Shown piece by piece: positions 38,516 through 59,118 of a DNA stretch of 64,000 nucleotides. Source of the stretch: Paraspadella gotoi (lineage: Eukaryota; Chaetognatha); assembly GCA_051294375.1 (NCBI GenBank), contig CM119263.1, forward strand, positions 10,996,703 through 11,060,702. Direction: 5' to 3'. Numbering within the stretch: the first letter of the stretch is position 1; the number at the start of each line of letters is the position of its first letter. Made by a program: the position numbers and the translations under genes. A model generated the notes under the pieces. It made no database searches. It was not told where the DNA came from and saw nothing but the letters and a program-made list of their open reading frames with translations.

Positions 38516-38800
38516 TAGCGGCCTCGGAGGTGTGCTGTCTAACACGCATATTATGGCAACGGAGGGACATGTGTGATGCCTGGGTGTGAGGCATCTCCCG
38601 ACAGCTGGCACTCAGGGCTTTGACCTGCACTGACCAGTGACCACCCCATGTCACTGGCGTGTTTATGTTTTTTACACCATCACACTTTAACCAGCATGAC
38701 CGTGAGGGATTGAACCCGGAACGCAGTACTTAGCTGTCCAAGCCAATGGGACGAGCTTATACGGGAGGCGAATTTAGGATTCGCCACAATATCTTCTTTG
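38516..38800 (-). repeat. tRNA-derived SINE-like repeat, longest copy
   Basis: On the minus strand: GGCGAATCCTAAATTCGCCT (itself a small inverted repeat), CTTGGACAGCTAAGTACT, box-B-like GGGTTCAATCCCTCACGGTC, AAAAAACATAAACACGCCAG, GACATGGGGTGGTCACTGG, AGCTGTCGGGAGATGCCTCA, CCAGGCATCACACATGTCCC. The order of modules is conserved at 5137-5330. Confidence 0.65.
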
Positions 38801-39218
38801 TAAAGTGGAAATAGTTAAATAATACCTTTATCAACTTTGGCGCCCCATTATTATTTTGTTAAAACATCATGCCGTAGCACAAGGCTCATTGCAGTGCTGC
38901 AGTTGAAAAATGGTCTGATTACCTCAAGAGCCATTCATTGTGAATCCATTCATCGTGAGTACCAATCATGATTACAATGAATGAAATCGGGATTTTAAGA
39001 AAAAATAATATGTTTTACTACTTCGAATGAATTTTTGGAGAAAGTCCAGAAAGAGGTTTCGAAAACCCGGTAGAAATCGGAGAACTAGGTTAGAGTGACA
39101 CGTCTTAACGATCTTGTGAATTGGGAATATTTTTTTTTTAGCTTCGTGAGGGGAAAAAAAATTTGTCGAGGCGAGGCACTAATCTCGATTATTAAATTTT
39201 AATCTGATTGTGTCTCTC

Positions 39219-41327
39219 TCAATAAGTATTAGTTATAAAATAGCGTGGTTCTATAAGATTGCCTAGAAATAATAGTGTTTAATTCTACTCGCCTGAATGC
39301 TTATTGATTAGAATATATACTAATATGGATTTTAATTCATGCTTACCCATTTGGTTCTCAAAAGAATATTCGCATTCTTTAATGATTGAAATGCTCAATA
39401 ACTTTAACCTTGTTTTGTCTGTTTTCACTCAATCTTTAACTTTGTTTTGTCTTTAGTCTTAGCTTTGTTCGATGCTCAATTGCTCATGTATGCATTGAAT
39501 CAACCTTGTTAAATTCGAAATATTTTGAATTTTTATAATATGTATAAAATTGATGCAACAAAGTAAAAATTATCCATCTATTCAATAACAAGCTATCTTG
39601 CCCTGACTCTGGACTGGTTATGGTTGGTTTGGTCTCTATCTCTCTTACAAAATAATAATATATAGCAGGACCATCATCGTTTTATTGATTTGTTACACCT
39701 TACAGCCGCGACTTTGATTTTTCGCTTATTTTTTTATGTAATTTAATACGCTAAAAGAAAAGCAACATTCATCTTCGTTACCTTCTCTGGTGGCCAAAAA
39801 TAACTTTTCCGAAGTTTTCAAGTTTTTGATAAAAAGATTTCTAAAAAAATATTATGTTATTTATTTTTTTTTATCCTTTTTATTTACTAAGCTTATTTTC
39901 TCTTAAGTTTGTCTTTTTTTAATTTAAATTTTTTTCCTTATAGTTTTTTAATCGTATTTTTCTTGTATGTTCAATCATAATGATTAATGAACAGCGGCTC
40001 AACTTTTTTTTACCGTTCAAAGGCAAAAAAGAGAAAAAATTGATAAGAATTTACAGAGAATTTTCTATCACTGGAAAATAATTTTAAACGTAACGAAATT
40101 TAAGTGTTTAGGAAAGAAAAAAAAGAAGACAGCCTGTTTAACTTAAACACAAAGCTAATTTTTGTTAAATCTTGTTAAAAAAATTTGAAAAATTTAATTG
40201 ATAGTATTCTTGAGTAATTTGAGTATACCGAATATCCGAAGCCCCAGTGCCCCACAATGACTTATTATTGATTCGTGGCGCTGTCAAGGAGCGCTCAAGC
40301 TACCGCTCGAATCCCGATGGGGATCAATGTTGAAGGTGTTGTGCTTTAGACGATCATTTAATAAAACTACAACCATAACTCACTGAGCTCACCCCCTTGT
40401 CTCACTGACGTTAGGATTCATCATCATTTTTACCTATTCTAATTCCTACTTCTGAGTATCCTTCTGTAAAATGACCAGGTTTCTATATCTGAACTTTTCT
40501 ATCTCTACTGTTCTTACAATTAAAAGCAAAACATTATAAAAGTAGAATTAAATTTTTTCGAGAACTTTTATCGCATTAATCCTGGATAGGTGACAAAGAA
40601 TTTTAATCAACAGGGTCCCAAGAGTAGTTTTCGCGATAAGACTCTTTTAATCTTTTTTTAAAAGTTTTCATATAGAGATAAAAATCGGTAAGTTGAAGTT
40701 GCATAAATGACGATGATAATTCTAACGACGAGGAATCAACAAAACCGAAACTCTCCATAACTATAACGTGACACTGAGGCGGTGTGAATATACCGCCACA
40801 TATATTCACATATTCATATTCATTTATTCACACCGCCTATTTTTTCACCTATTATACCTTTTATTTTGTTATGGTCTATACTCTCTGTTTTTGTTCATGA
40901 TTAGTAAATAAGATTGTTAAAGGCTAAGTTACCAATGATTCGTGACAGTTGGCAATAATTTAGTAATGTTTTAGAAGTAGTCTCCTTTAGATTTGCTACA
41001 TGCTTCACACGCTCCTGTTATGCCTACTAGAATAAATATTATAAAATTTTTATCTTCGAATTTATATAAATAAATAGCAAGTCAGAATACTCTACCCCGC
41101 TCACGGCGTTGCCTGGTAAAGTCCTCAATAAAGATTTCGAAAAAGCTTCATTCGGAAACATTACATCTCGAAAGTTGACAAACCGTCGAACAAGAATATT
41201 ATTTACCCAAAAGTATCACTTAATTTCCATTCTTTAACTTATCTTACATACCTTAATTATAAGGTTCAAGGAATAATAAATTAATCATTAAATAACGCAT
41301 ATTGTCTGACTAACAGATGAATTTATT
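39219..41327. other. intergenic, no gene seen
   Basis: AT-rich. Contains a reverse-orientation remnant of the short dispersed repeat (39560-39670, with ATTATCCATCTATTCAATAA and AGCTATCTTGCCCTGACT). Near 40270-40320 there is a tRNA-like stretch (TGGCGCTGTCAAGGAGCG and GCTCGAATCCCG resemble box A and box B) that is not a foldable tRNA gene by eye. An open frame at 40603-40809 has no support. Confidence 0.5.
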
Positions 41328-42686
41328 GTGAAAAAAAAAATTGTGATGGATCTCCTAAGCTTCTTCCTTTTCTTAATCCTCCTCCTGGTCGTTGTGAAAG
41401 CGTCGAGCCTCTTCGCCCCTCGTCCTGTGTCCGCCGTCGACAAAGCGATTCTCGTCACAGGATGCGATTCTGGCTTCGGCTTCCAGCTCGCCCTCCGCGC
41501 CGTCGACGAGGGATTCCACGTCTTCGCCGGCGTGCTGAGCGCCGAGTCCGGTGATGGCGCCGTCGCTCGCCTCGGCGCCAAAGGCTGCGACGTTGTTCGC
41601 CTAGATGTCTCCGACCAAAAAAGCGTCGACGAGGCGCTGGCCTTCTTGGAGCGCCGCCTGACGGAGCGGCGTCTCTCGCTGCACGGAATCGTCAATAACG
41701 CCGGCGTCAATCTGAGCGTCGGGCCGGTGGAGTGGGCGGCACCCGAATCTGTGTCCAAGGTCATCGACGTGAATACCGTAGGCGTCGTGAGGGTGACCAG
41801 GACGTTTTTGCCGTTGATCAGGGCCAGCAAAGGTGAGTTTTGCGCGGTTGGCTTTCTATTCGTCTCTCGGAATATTGTACGTTATCTGTCGCTTCTTATT
41901 GATAAAAATAAACTATCACAGGCCGCATCGTGAACGTGTGTTCCTTGGGCGCTCACATGCCGCTGCCGGAAGCGCTCCCTTACTCGATGGCGAAAGTTGC
42001 GACGTTCATGTTCTCGCGCGGACTGAGGATCGAAATGAAGCCATTCGGTGTCAAGGTCTCCTCGATTTCTCCCTTGTGAGTTAAAGAAAAATAGATTAAT
42101 TAAATGTGAATTCATTGCATGATATAAGTAGTATTTGAGGCTATGATAAAATTAACATTAAGCTATCATTTGAAAAAAAAAATGTTATAAAAGATTTAAG
42201 TTCATCTCTTCATTTTAAATAAAATTATAAATTTTAGATCCGAAACCTGTAGTAAGAAAAACACCCTGATAATATCTATAATTAACATTTAAAAAAAGTT
42301 ATTACACAACCAACTTGACCGGAAAAGAAAACGTCAAACGGAGTTTGGAGAAAACCTGGTCGGAAGCCACGACTGCGGCGAAAAACGATTACGGCGAAGA
42401 TATTTACGACGAGAAAATGAAGTTGGCGATGAAGGACGTGAGAATTAGCAGGTACATTGAACAATATATTTTTTTTTTTACAATTTTTGTCATCAATTAA
42501 AATCTAATAAATTTTAGGCCTAACACCAAGGAGGTCATAGACTGCATGGTTGACGCTCTGCTCAATGAAAATCCTAAATGCGATTATGTTCCAGATTTTT
42601 TGACTCGAGTCCTAATTTTTGTTTTTGAAATGATGCCACTTTCGTTTGGGGAATATATCCTATTGCGGGCAGCAAAAATGTATTAA
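41328..42686 (+). CDS. membrane-anchored short-chain dehydrogenase/reductase (SDR9C type)
   Basis: join(41328..41832,41922..42075,42299..42451,42518..42686); 326 residues; phases 1,2,2. An N-terminal membrane anchor covers about residues 7-24 (DLLSFFLFLILLLVVVKAS). The cofactor motif TGCDSGFG starts at about 44 and the NNAG motif (IVNNAGVNLS) lies at about 122. The catalytic Ser is in NVCSLGAH (about 176), and Tyr/Lys are in ALPYSMAK (Y189, K193). The ITGCDSGFG form and the NTVGVVRVTRTFLPLIR block point to the SDR9C group (retinol/hydroxysteroid dehydrogenases RDH5/RDH16/HSD17B6-like and BDH1). Typical members oxidise or reduce retinoids or steroids at the ER with NAD(H). Substrate cannot be inferred. 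The alternative start at residue 7 gives the same mature layout. Confidence 0.92.
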
Positions 42687-50470
<7,784 letters not shown>

Positions 50471-50652
50471 TCACCTTCACAGTGGCCTTCGACGCGAGGC
50501 GAGTCCAACTCTACTTTCTTCGTCACGAAGAATCGAGGCGAACGAATGTGAATGAACGGGAAGACTGAATGTGAATTGTATGAATGTGAATAGGCTCACG
50601 AGCGAAGAGGGCCTCGAGACAAAAGGCTCGCGACTCCGTCCACCGACGTTTC

Positions 50653-50882
50653 TTACGATCGTCAACCGGGCCGGTCACGTGACGCGTCTCGCGCCGACTC
50701 ATTAGCGACGTTCGTGGTTCATTAAAGGCGATCGACGCTTCGTAGTTGTCGTCGTCGTCTTCTTCGTCATCGGCATCGTCGTCCTGGCGTTCTTTGTTGT
50801 TCGTTGTCATTCTGCGACGTTCTACTATCATTTTCATTTGCGTTTCAAAGTCCCTTTCAAAAATTAATATTTTTTTTAATGC
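50653..50882 (-). CDS. possible N-terminal coding exon (weak)
   Basis: On the minus strand an ATG (MALKKILIFERDFET) opens a frame of about 76 codons with a charged and acidic composition (KERQDDDADDEEDDDDNYE), ending at a good donor, C|GTAAGAAA, near 50653. The acidic part is a (GAC)-like triplet run, so coding is uncertain. There is no recognisable homology and no partner exon was found. It could equally be simple sequence. Confidence 0.2.
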
Positions 50883-51196
50883 CACCTGACTACCTACTTT
50901 CTTTTACTCACCTTTTCCTTTTTTTTTCAACTTCACAACATAATCTCTTTCTTCCCTTTTAATTATACTCTATTCTTTCTTCACGCATCATTAATTCCTC
51001 TTCATTCGCCGGACGGAATCGGTCAACGTTTTATCCCTTACCTTCTTTCTATCTTTTTATCTTCTCTTTTGATCCTTTCAATCGCCCTTCTCTTCTTCAC
51101 GCTTCCCTTTTTTTCCCCGCCAAAATCATTCGTCATTTAATCTCGGTCATTCTTCTCTTTCCATTTTTTTTCACGTCCGCCGAATCACTTTTTATT

Positions 51197-51388
51197 TTGT
51201 GGCGCAACTCTCGTGCGAGATTCTGGGACTTCGCCTGGGCCAATTGGCCACTGAGCACCACTACCATAATTTTATTAGCGTCCTTCGTAATTATTATGCT
51301 ACTTACAATAACTGTCCTCGCGATATACTATTTTTTTTCCACTACGTATATGCGAGCAAAAGTTAAAAAAATGTCATTGGAAGGATAA
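51197..51388 (+). CDS. possible terminal exon with one membrane helix (weak)
   Basis: A frame open from about 50960 without an ATG ends at 51388 and contains WRNSRARFWDFAWANW followed by a long hydrophobic helix (TIILLASFVIIMLLTITVLA) and a short basic tail ending KVKKMSLEG. This could be the last exon of a single-pass membrane protein. The upstream part is pyrimidine-rich and non-coding in appearance, and I could not find a clear acceptor or other exons. Confidence 0.2.
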   Translation: MWRNSRARFWDFAWANWPLSTTTIILLASFVIIMLLTITVLAIYYFFSTTYMRAKVKKMSLEG

Positions 51389-51456
51389 AATTTGAAATTC
51401 AGGTGTTAAAAAAATATATTTATATATATATATTATAAATATATAATATATATAAT

Positions 51457-52054
51457 ACTAATAATTGTTCACTTGTCAATGTTCTGTGTGGTAACTGGAT
51501 GATTTTTCATTGCACTTTAATAATAGTAAATATATTTTTTTCTTGTAAAATCGTAGTAAAAATGTGTCATTGTAAGTAACTAGATAAAAAATTCTTCTTT
51601 TGTCACTTTACTTAACTCTGAAAATCCGCAAATACATAGATGGATGGAGTAAATGAAAAGCCAATGACAATCGTAACTTTTTCAGCGCGCGACAATTCAT
51701 TGGTTTGTTGAAACAAGACAATAACAAATCTCGGTTTTTGATGCAAAAAGCATAAAAGATATCTTCATTGAAAAATTGGAAAATTGAAATATCAAAGGAT
51801 ACTTTCCGCGTGATTTTTACTTTGTTTTTAATATTGAATATTGTATTTGAATATCCGTTTTTGCTTTTGTCACCCACATTTGATAAAAATGATTTTTTTT
51901 TCTTTTTCGTTCGTTTGGATTTTATTTAATTTTTTTAAAATTTTATCTTTTATCTTTCATTGTTGTCGATTTTTCTAATTTTTCCTGACGTTAAACTTAA
52001 TGTCTCTTTTGTCCTTCGAGTGTTTTGTCGTCTCAAAATTCTTCTCTCTCTCTC

Positions 52055-52119
<65 letters not shown>

Positions 52120-53506
52120 CTCTCTTCCTATCTCTCTCTCTCTCTCTTCTCGTCCTCCCTCTCTCTCTCTCCTCTCTCTTTCTCTCTCTACCTCCTTCTC
52201 CTCTCCGCTTCCTCTCCATCTCTCGCGTCTCGCGCTAAAAAAAAAAGTCTTCGGTCTTCTTCGTCTCGCGTCGTTCACGAAGACGCCGGGCGCGCGAGCG
52301 ACTCGCAGGCAGAACGCGCCCTTTATATCTCGTTCATCCGCAGGGAAGGCGCCGTTCTAATCGGTTCACTCGCGTTTCGTTAGATTCGTTCGCTAAAGAT
52401 CTCGAATGGTTCGTTTAGTTTTCGATTACACTCGCTCGTTTTTAGATTCTTTACGGAAATTCGCATTCATCCACATTGCCTTTTGCTGTGAATATCTTTT
52501 TTTAGATTCGCAGTCCATTCGGTCTGTTTTGGCGTCTGTTTTTTAAATGCGTCTGGAGTGTTTATTCTTTTTTTCTGTCTGTCTTAATTTAAGAACGATT
52601 TTACCTTTTTTCTTTTTTTTTTTTTTTGAAAAGGCTGAAATTTTCGGGTGCTTTATAAGGATCTGAAAACCAGAGAAAATAAACACGGTCGAAAAAATAT
52701 GTTTTGAAAAAAAATTTTGGTCTCTCACATTCAAAAGTGTTTTTCGAAGGGAATCTCTTTAAAACTTAAACTGCTTTACAAAGTGAGTATGATGAAGATT
52801 TGGTACAACAACCAATGTAAAAAAATTATCCATTCATTTAATAAATATAATATATATTAATAAAATATAAATATATAATATATATAAATGAATATATATA
52901 NNNNNNNNNNNNNNNNNNNNNNNNNAATGGATAATTTTTACATTGGTTGTACCAATTTCATATATCACTTGTAAACGTTTAAGTTTTAAGAGATTCCCTT
53001 CAAACGACTTTGAATGTGAGAGACCAAATTTTTTTCAAAACATTTCGACCGTGTTTTTCTCTGGTTTCAGATCCTTATAAAGCACCGAAAATTTCAGCCT
53101 TCAAAAAAAAAAAAAGAAAAAAAAGGTAAATCGTTCTTAAATTAAGACAGACAGAAAAAAAGAATAAACACTCAGACGCATTTAAAAACAGACGGCCAAA
53201 CAGACGAATGGACTGCGAACTAAAAAAGATATTCACGCAAAGGCATGTGGATGAATGCGAATTTCCGTCAAACGAATCTAAAAACGAGCGAGTGTAATCG
53301 AAAACTAAACGAACATTCGAGATCTTTAGCGAACGAATCTATACGAACGCGAGTGAACGCGAGTGAACGCGCCTTCCCTGCGGATGAACGGATATAAAGG
53401 CGCGTTCCCTGCGAGTCGCTCGCGCGCCCGCGTCTTTCGTGAACGACGCGAGACGAAGAAGACCGAAGACTTTTTTTTAGCGCCGAGACGCGAGAGATGG
53501 AGAGGA

Positions 53507-53592
<86 letters not shown>

Positions 53593-54157
53593 TTGAGACG
53601 ACAAAACACTCGAAGACAAAAGAGACATGAAGTTTAACGTCAGGAAAATTAGAAAAAATCGACAACAATTGAAAGATAAAAGATAAAATTTTAAAAAATA
53701 AAATAAAATCCAAACGAAACGAAAAAGAAAAAAAAATCATTTTTATCAATGTGGGTGACAAAAGCAAAACGGATATTCAATACAATATTCAATATAAAAC
53801 AAAAGTAAAAAATCACGCGGGAAAGTATTCTTTATATTTCAATTTTCCAATTTTTTCAATGAGATATTTTTATGCTTTTTGCATCAAAAACCGAGATTTT
53901 GTTATTTCTTGTTTCAACAAACAATGAATTGTCGCGCGCGAAAAGTTACGATGTCATTGGCTTTTCATTTACTCCATCATCTATGTATTTGCGGATTTTC
54001 AGAGTAAGTAAAGTGACAAAAGAGGAATTTTTTCTGTTACTTACAATGACACATTTTTGTACGATTTTACAAGATATATTTTACTATTATTAAAGTGCAA
54101 TGAAAAATCATCACAGTTACCTACATGAACATTGAACAGTGAACAATTATTAGCATG
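51457..54157. repeat. large imperfect palindrome, arms of about 1.2-1.4 kb, N gap at the tip
   Basis: Left arm 51457-52900 and right arm 52926-54157 are reverse complements with small indels. Paired landmarks: AATTGTTCAC at 51464 with GTGAACAATT near 54140; AATACATAGATGGATGGAGT (about 51630) with ACTCCATCATCTATG (about 53970); AAAACCGAGATTT-type strings at 51730 and 53890; a (CT)n tract at 52042-52200 facing (GA)n at 53512-53589. The tip is TA-rich next to a 25-N gap (52901-52925), bordered by the short dispersed repeat in opposite orientations. No gene inside. The left CT tract is longer and more interrupted than its partner. Confidence 0.85.
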
Positions 54158-54458
54158 AGTTAAGAACATAAGCTTCAAAATTATTTTCTAAAACTTACAT
54201 AAATTGCATTAGATTAATTTGACATTCTTTTTGATTATGCGAACATATTCTACGTAAAACTATTTTTCTCCTTCCAAATTGCCAATACTTCGGCTCGACC
54301 AGATAAATTACGATGACGATATCGACACAGTCGCTTTGCTCTCTTTTATGAGACGGACGAAAGGCGATCTGATTTTTTTTTTAAATATGAGTCTGAAGCG
54401 TCGCATTAAATCTGTAACGGTCTTTGTGAGCCTTAAAGAAAGTGAGAAAAGAGAGAGA

Positions 54459-54513
<55 letters not shown>

Positions 54514-54515
54514 TA

Positions 54516-54557
<42 letters not shown>

Positions 54558-56070
54558 GAGAAATTGAATGCGAAGAACAAATGAAAGATGGAAGGAGAGA
54601 GTCGAAGGAAGAGCTCGAGAAGACAGAAGAAAAAAGTTGAAAGAGAAAAAAAAAGAACAAAGAAATCGAAATAGAAAAAAAAATCTCGATAAAAAAAAGG
54701 GCGACGGAGAAGAAGAAAGAAAGAGAAAAAGAAGAAGAGTTCAAAAGAAAAAGAAAAGAGAAATGAGAAAAAAACACCATAAACCAAAAAATAAAAAAAA
54801 AAAGAAAATAGAAGAGAAGAAATTTGTAATGAGACCTCGCTTTGAGCGAAGCAATCAAAAAGTGCGTTAGACGCTGGGCGGGATATGGGGTGATGGGGGA
54901 AAGTGTGGGGGGGGAGAAAAGAGTGCGAAGGAAGTTTACGCGATGGGTGATATGCGCGGTGAAAAGGAGCGACGCGGGATTGAAGACAAAGGAGCAGTTT
55001 GAGTTGCGTGGGGGGAAAATAAAGTGGGGGGGGGGAGTAATACTCTAGGTGAGACAAAGCGAAGAGACGGCGGAAAAGAATAGAATACTTTAGGCACATA
55101 TAGATCAGTTGTTGAGCGCGGGTTTGTCGTAACCGGCTTGACATTATTTATCGGACATTTATCACTCGTTTCAAAAGGCAATAAATGTGGTATGAAGTCA
55201 CTAAAAATTGCATCCACGAAGTCTGATCGTGCGTTGTAGTAGGATGCGCGCAATTGTTATTAACGACAAACTAGAGAGACGAGGGACACGAAGGTGGGCG
55301 ACCACTGAGTAGGTCGTTGGCGTTAAAGCAAATCACGGACAGCGGCGACCGGACGAACGAACGACGCTTAATGTGCGGACGCCATCGTCTCGGTCGATCG
55401 TACTCATAAAGAAGGCTGGACAACGCTAGTGTTTTTTTTTTCGTGCATTAAGAAGGTAAGGTTGGGTAAGTTAAGTTCGGTCGAGGTCGGATTCGATGAT
55501 AGAAATGATGGAAACAGATAGGAGTGGAGTTTGGGAGCGAGAGATTGGCAGAGTGGTCGTCGCGAAATGTCAAGTGGTCGCAGGGCGCGATGAAAGCAAT
55601 TACGCTTGTTTGACAAAAGCGGGATTGAGTCTGAGAGACCGCTTTCGCCCACGAAAGATTAAAGTGAATGTGGCAAAAGAAAAAAGCTCGGAGCCTTAGA
55701 GAGAATCGTCGTGAAAAAGAGGATTGGGAGATGAGATTTAAGATGAGAGAAAGGGGAGGCAGTACTTATATGTCATTTCCTATTTGTACTGAGAGGTCCG
55801 GCTGATATTTAAATATTTATCATTGCGACTTCCGGTGATTCTTGCTGCCTTAAATGTGTTGTTGATACAGTTGTTTTTAAATCAGACGGAGCTTTTACAT
55901 TCTCGCCGCTTTCTGACTTTAGTTATGCGTGACTTTAATCAATACCGTTTTCCGACCTCAAAATTAAATTCAGAGGACCCGCTCAAGTAAGAAACCAAAA
56001 CTACGCCCCCCATACTTACCCTGACGCTTTTTCGAGCGTGGGGGTCGGTTTCACGGGTTTACTGCTATTT

Positions 56071-56345
56071 GGCAGGATCGGACCAGCAGGATCGTGGGAT
56101 AAAAGAATAGACATCAAAGACCGTTTTTTCAACAAGCAGGAATTTTTTTCGTGGCAGGATTGGATTGTTGCTCTCAGTATTTTTACAGCAGGATTTAATT
56201 TTCGTGGCAGGACATAAAAATGATTAAGTGGGATTTTTAGTGGCAGGAATGATTTTTGCTGGCAGGAACAGTCATTTTTAAGCAAACTGGAAACTTTATA
56301 GCAGGATTTTTTTCTCAAAGCAGGAATATTTCCTCTTGGCAGGAC
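56071..56345 (+). repeat. array of interspersed GCAGGA motifs
   Basis: Eleven occurrences of GCAGGA, mostly as GGCAGGAT/A followed by a T-run, at about 56072, 56086, 56136, 56154, 56187, 56206, 56243, 56262, 56301, 56320 and 56339. Spacing is 14-50 bases, many near 19 or 38. The intervening sequence is T-rich and not conserved. The array stops just before a 25-N gap. It could be a degenerate minisatellite with a unit of about 19 bases. Confidence 0.55.
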
Positions 56346-57424
56346 TATTTTACTAAAATATTAAAGGGGATTTTTCNNNNNNNNNNNNNNNNNNNNNNNN
56401 NCCGAACCGAGGATTTCGAGAAGATGAAGGGGACGGCGCAGTGGAGAGGAGCGGCTCCCATTAATGCCTCCTGTCGTTGGACAATTATCAGCGAGTGGCG
56501 CTTCCATTGTCAAGGCCGTCTCTACCAGATCAGCATCGAGGAAGATTTCTTACTTATAACCGACATGAAATGATTAAAACAATAAACAATTATATTTATC
56601 GTTCTTAATCAACGTTCCTCGCAAAGTGAATTTGGCCTTAAGCCGCGAGCCGATTTTCAAACCTCTGAGTTCATCAGTTCCACACGTCGTCCGTCGTCGT
56701 CGTCTGAGGCTTAAACCATAAGTACGAGACGGGAATGGTGGGTTGGAACGTAAGGCCACGGGAGCAGGGGGACCTCGGGAAACGTTGGTTCTCTGGGCGT
56801 GTGAGTTAGACGGTGTTTCGCGAAATACAGACGGGTAAATCCGAAAGAGCGTTGAGGCATGTGCTACAGAGACGTGAGATGGCGCCAGGGATGACGCCGA
56901 TTCCAGGTTCCATGGAATCGTGACGTTTCACATTCGATTTTTTTTTTCACTCGGTCGGTTTCGCTTCGCAGACCCGCTTTACAACATCGTTCACTGCCTC
57001 GAGCGACGCGTTCGTTGCAGACACTGCTACATCGCTCCTTCATTCATTATCGTTTGTGATTTCACTTCGCTTCATTCACGACCGTCCGGCGCCACGTTCG
57101 TCTCAGGAAAGCAGTATTCAAGCTCGCGGGTCTGTTACTCGTTCACGGGTGTCGTGTCGAAGCTTTTTCGATTTACAATTTACTCGTTTTCAACGTCGTT
57201 GACATTATAAACTACATACGATCGAGACATCGCTCACGTCCTCCTCCACCGTCTCACGGTTACTATCTCCCTTTCACACGCAAAACGTGATAACTTGTCC
57301 GAAGAGCGAATTGAAAGAGAAAAATACAACATAAAAAAAAGAAAAAAAAGGAAAAAAAAACTTATCGAACATGCGAAGGCCCTCTGTCGGAAGGGGCGGT
57401 AGAAAGGAAAAGCAAATAGTCGAA

Positions 57425-57531
<107 letters not shown>

Positions 57532-57856
57532 GAAATTTACGTGTTTATTTCCTCATTACAATCGGAAATTTTTTTCTCTCGCGTGTTTGTGAGGGTAAAC
57601 GAAACAACAGACCGAAATACAACTTCATTAGTAGATAGAAAGCAATTAATTTCGTCACTGTCGTCGTCGTCGTTTTCGTCGTCGTCGTCGTCGTCGTTCT
57701 CCTGGTCGTCGATCGGGCGCCCATTAGGTGGTAGAAATTATATGACAGGAGTTATCTCAATCAGTTGGTCATGAGAATAAAGTTTCACGGTTTTTTGAAA
57801 TTGGTCCTACGTTCTTTTTTTTTCGTTCGTTTATTCTTTCGTTTTTCCACGAGGAA

Positions 57857-57927
<71 letters not shown>

Positions 57928-58940
57928 CAAAATATAAAAACTTGATTAAAACTTGTTTACAACTTGCTTGAAATATTTCTAATAACAGCCTTTTACAGAT
58001 TCTTTCAATTGTTCCTCCTTACATTTTCTTTATCTTCACTCATTTTTTAATTTTTTATTCTTCCTTTTTTTCTTGACTTTTTTTTGGATTCTCTTCTATC
58101 GATATCTTGCAGAGCACTTCCATTCATTTTTCCGAGTTCCCACCATTAATTATCGTCCCTTACTTTCGATCCTCCCTTACTCTTTCTCTTAAAGCTATTC
58201 TCACTGGCTTCATTCTTCCTTCCTTAATAATTCCGTACATTCTTCTTTTAAAGCTTCCATTCATTTTTTCCTTCCAAGCTTTCATTCGTGTCCCATTCAA
58301 CCTTCTTTACCGTTTCCATTCATTCTTCTTTTACCCCCCCCCTCGATTTGCCTTTTGGGCTTCTTTCACTCCTTCATTCATAAATCAACCTTCAATTCTC
58401 TCCAGATCCACTCGTCGTTTCTCTTCCTCCCTTTTAAGGATATCGTACATACTTGTTTCTTCCCTATTTTTTTTCCTTTTCGTTTTATTCCTTCTTTCCT
58501 TCTCAGTATTTCTTTATTTTTCTCATTCTTTCTTTTTGTGAATTTCCATTTTCCCTCTCCTTTTTTCCTCCTTCTCTCTCAATCTGCAATTCTTTTCTTT
58601 TCCTTCCTTTTCACCTTTTTTATTCCATCTCGGGCCTCCCATTTTAATCTCCAAACTTTTCTCATTGCTTCTAAAATCTACTTTCCTCTTTCCTTTACTA
58701 TCACTCCCTCACCTTTTTCTTTTCTTATTTCCTTCTCTCTTTCACTCTCACTCTCTAACCTCACCTCTCCGCCTCCTTCTCACCCTTTACTTACCAATCG
58801 TCGTTTTTTCCCTTCGCCCTTCGCTTCGGTCCTCAAATTCCCAAATCTCACTTAACCGAAGTCCGATTTTCATTAATCACATTTTCCGTCAATTTTCTCT
58901 TCGCGATCCTGGTTTACTCATCCTGAGCTGACTCGGTTTT

Positions 58941-58941
58941 T

Positions 58942-58993
<52 letters not shown>

Positions 58994-59024
58994 ATATCTA
59001 TCTATCTTTCTATCTATCTTTCTG

Positions 59025-59099
<75 letters not shown>

Positions 59100-59118
59100 G
59101 TCAATCTATCTATCTATC
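58941..59118 (+). repeat. (TATC)n microsatellite, about 178 bases
   Basis: Nearly uninterrupted TATC repeats with a few substitutions (TATA, TTTC, TGTC, CAAT). Followed at 59239 by a (CT)n tract. Confidence 0.9.

Larger units (their letters stand above)
34215..39218. repeat. tandem block of about 5 kb, copy 2
   Basis: Follows a 25-N gap and repeats 29191-34189 from ACTACAGTTAGTTTCACTGC through AATCTGATTGTGTCTCTC. Differences: many single-base indels, a replacement or insertion of about 50 bases at 35551-35600, and about 30 bases missing near 38990. It fills the sequence missing from copy 1 (37860-38630), which contains globin exon 1 and the SINE body. The mix of real indels and homopolymer-like single-base changes suggests an alternative haplotype with lower consensus quality. 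Confidence 0.85.

Noticed and set aside
40260-40330. tRNA gene candidate (box-A-like TGGCGCTGTCAAGG and box-B-like GCTCGAATCCCG)
   Set aside because: I could not fold a cloverleaf with a closed acceptor stem; at most a tRNA-derived repeat fragment.
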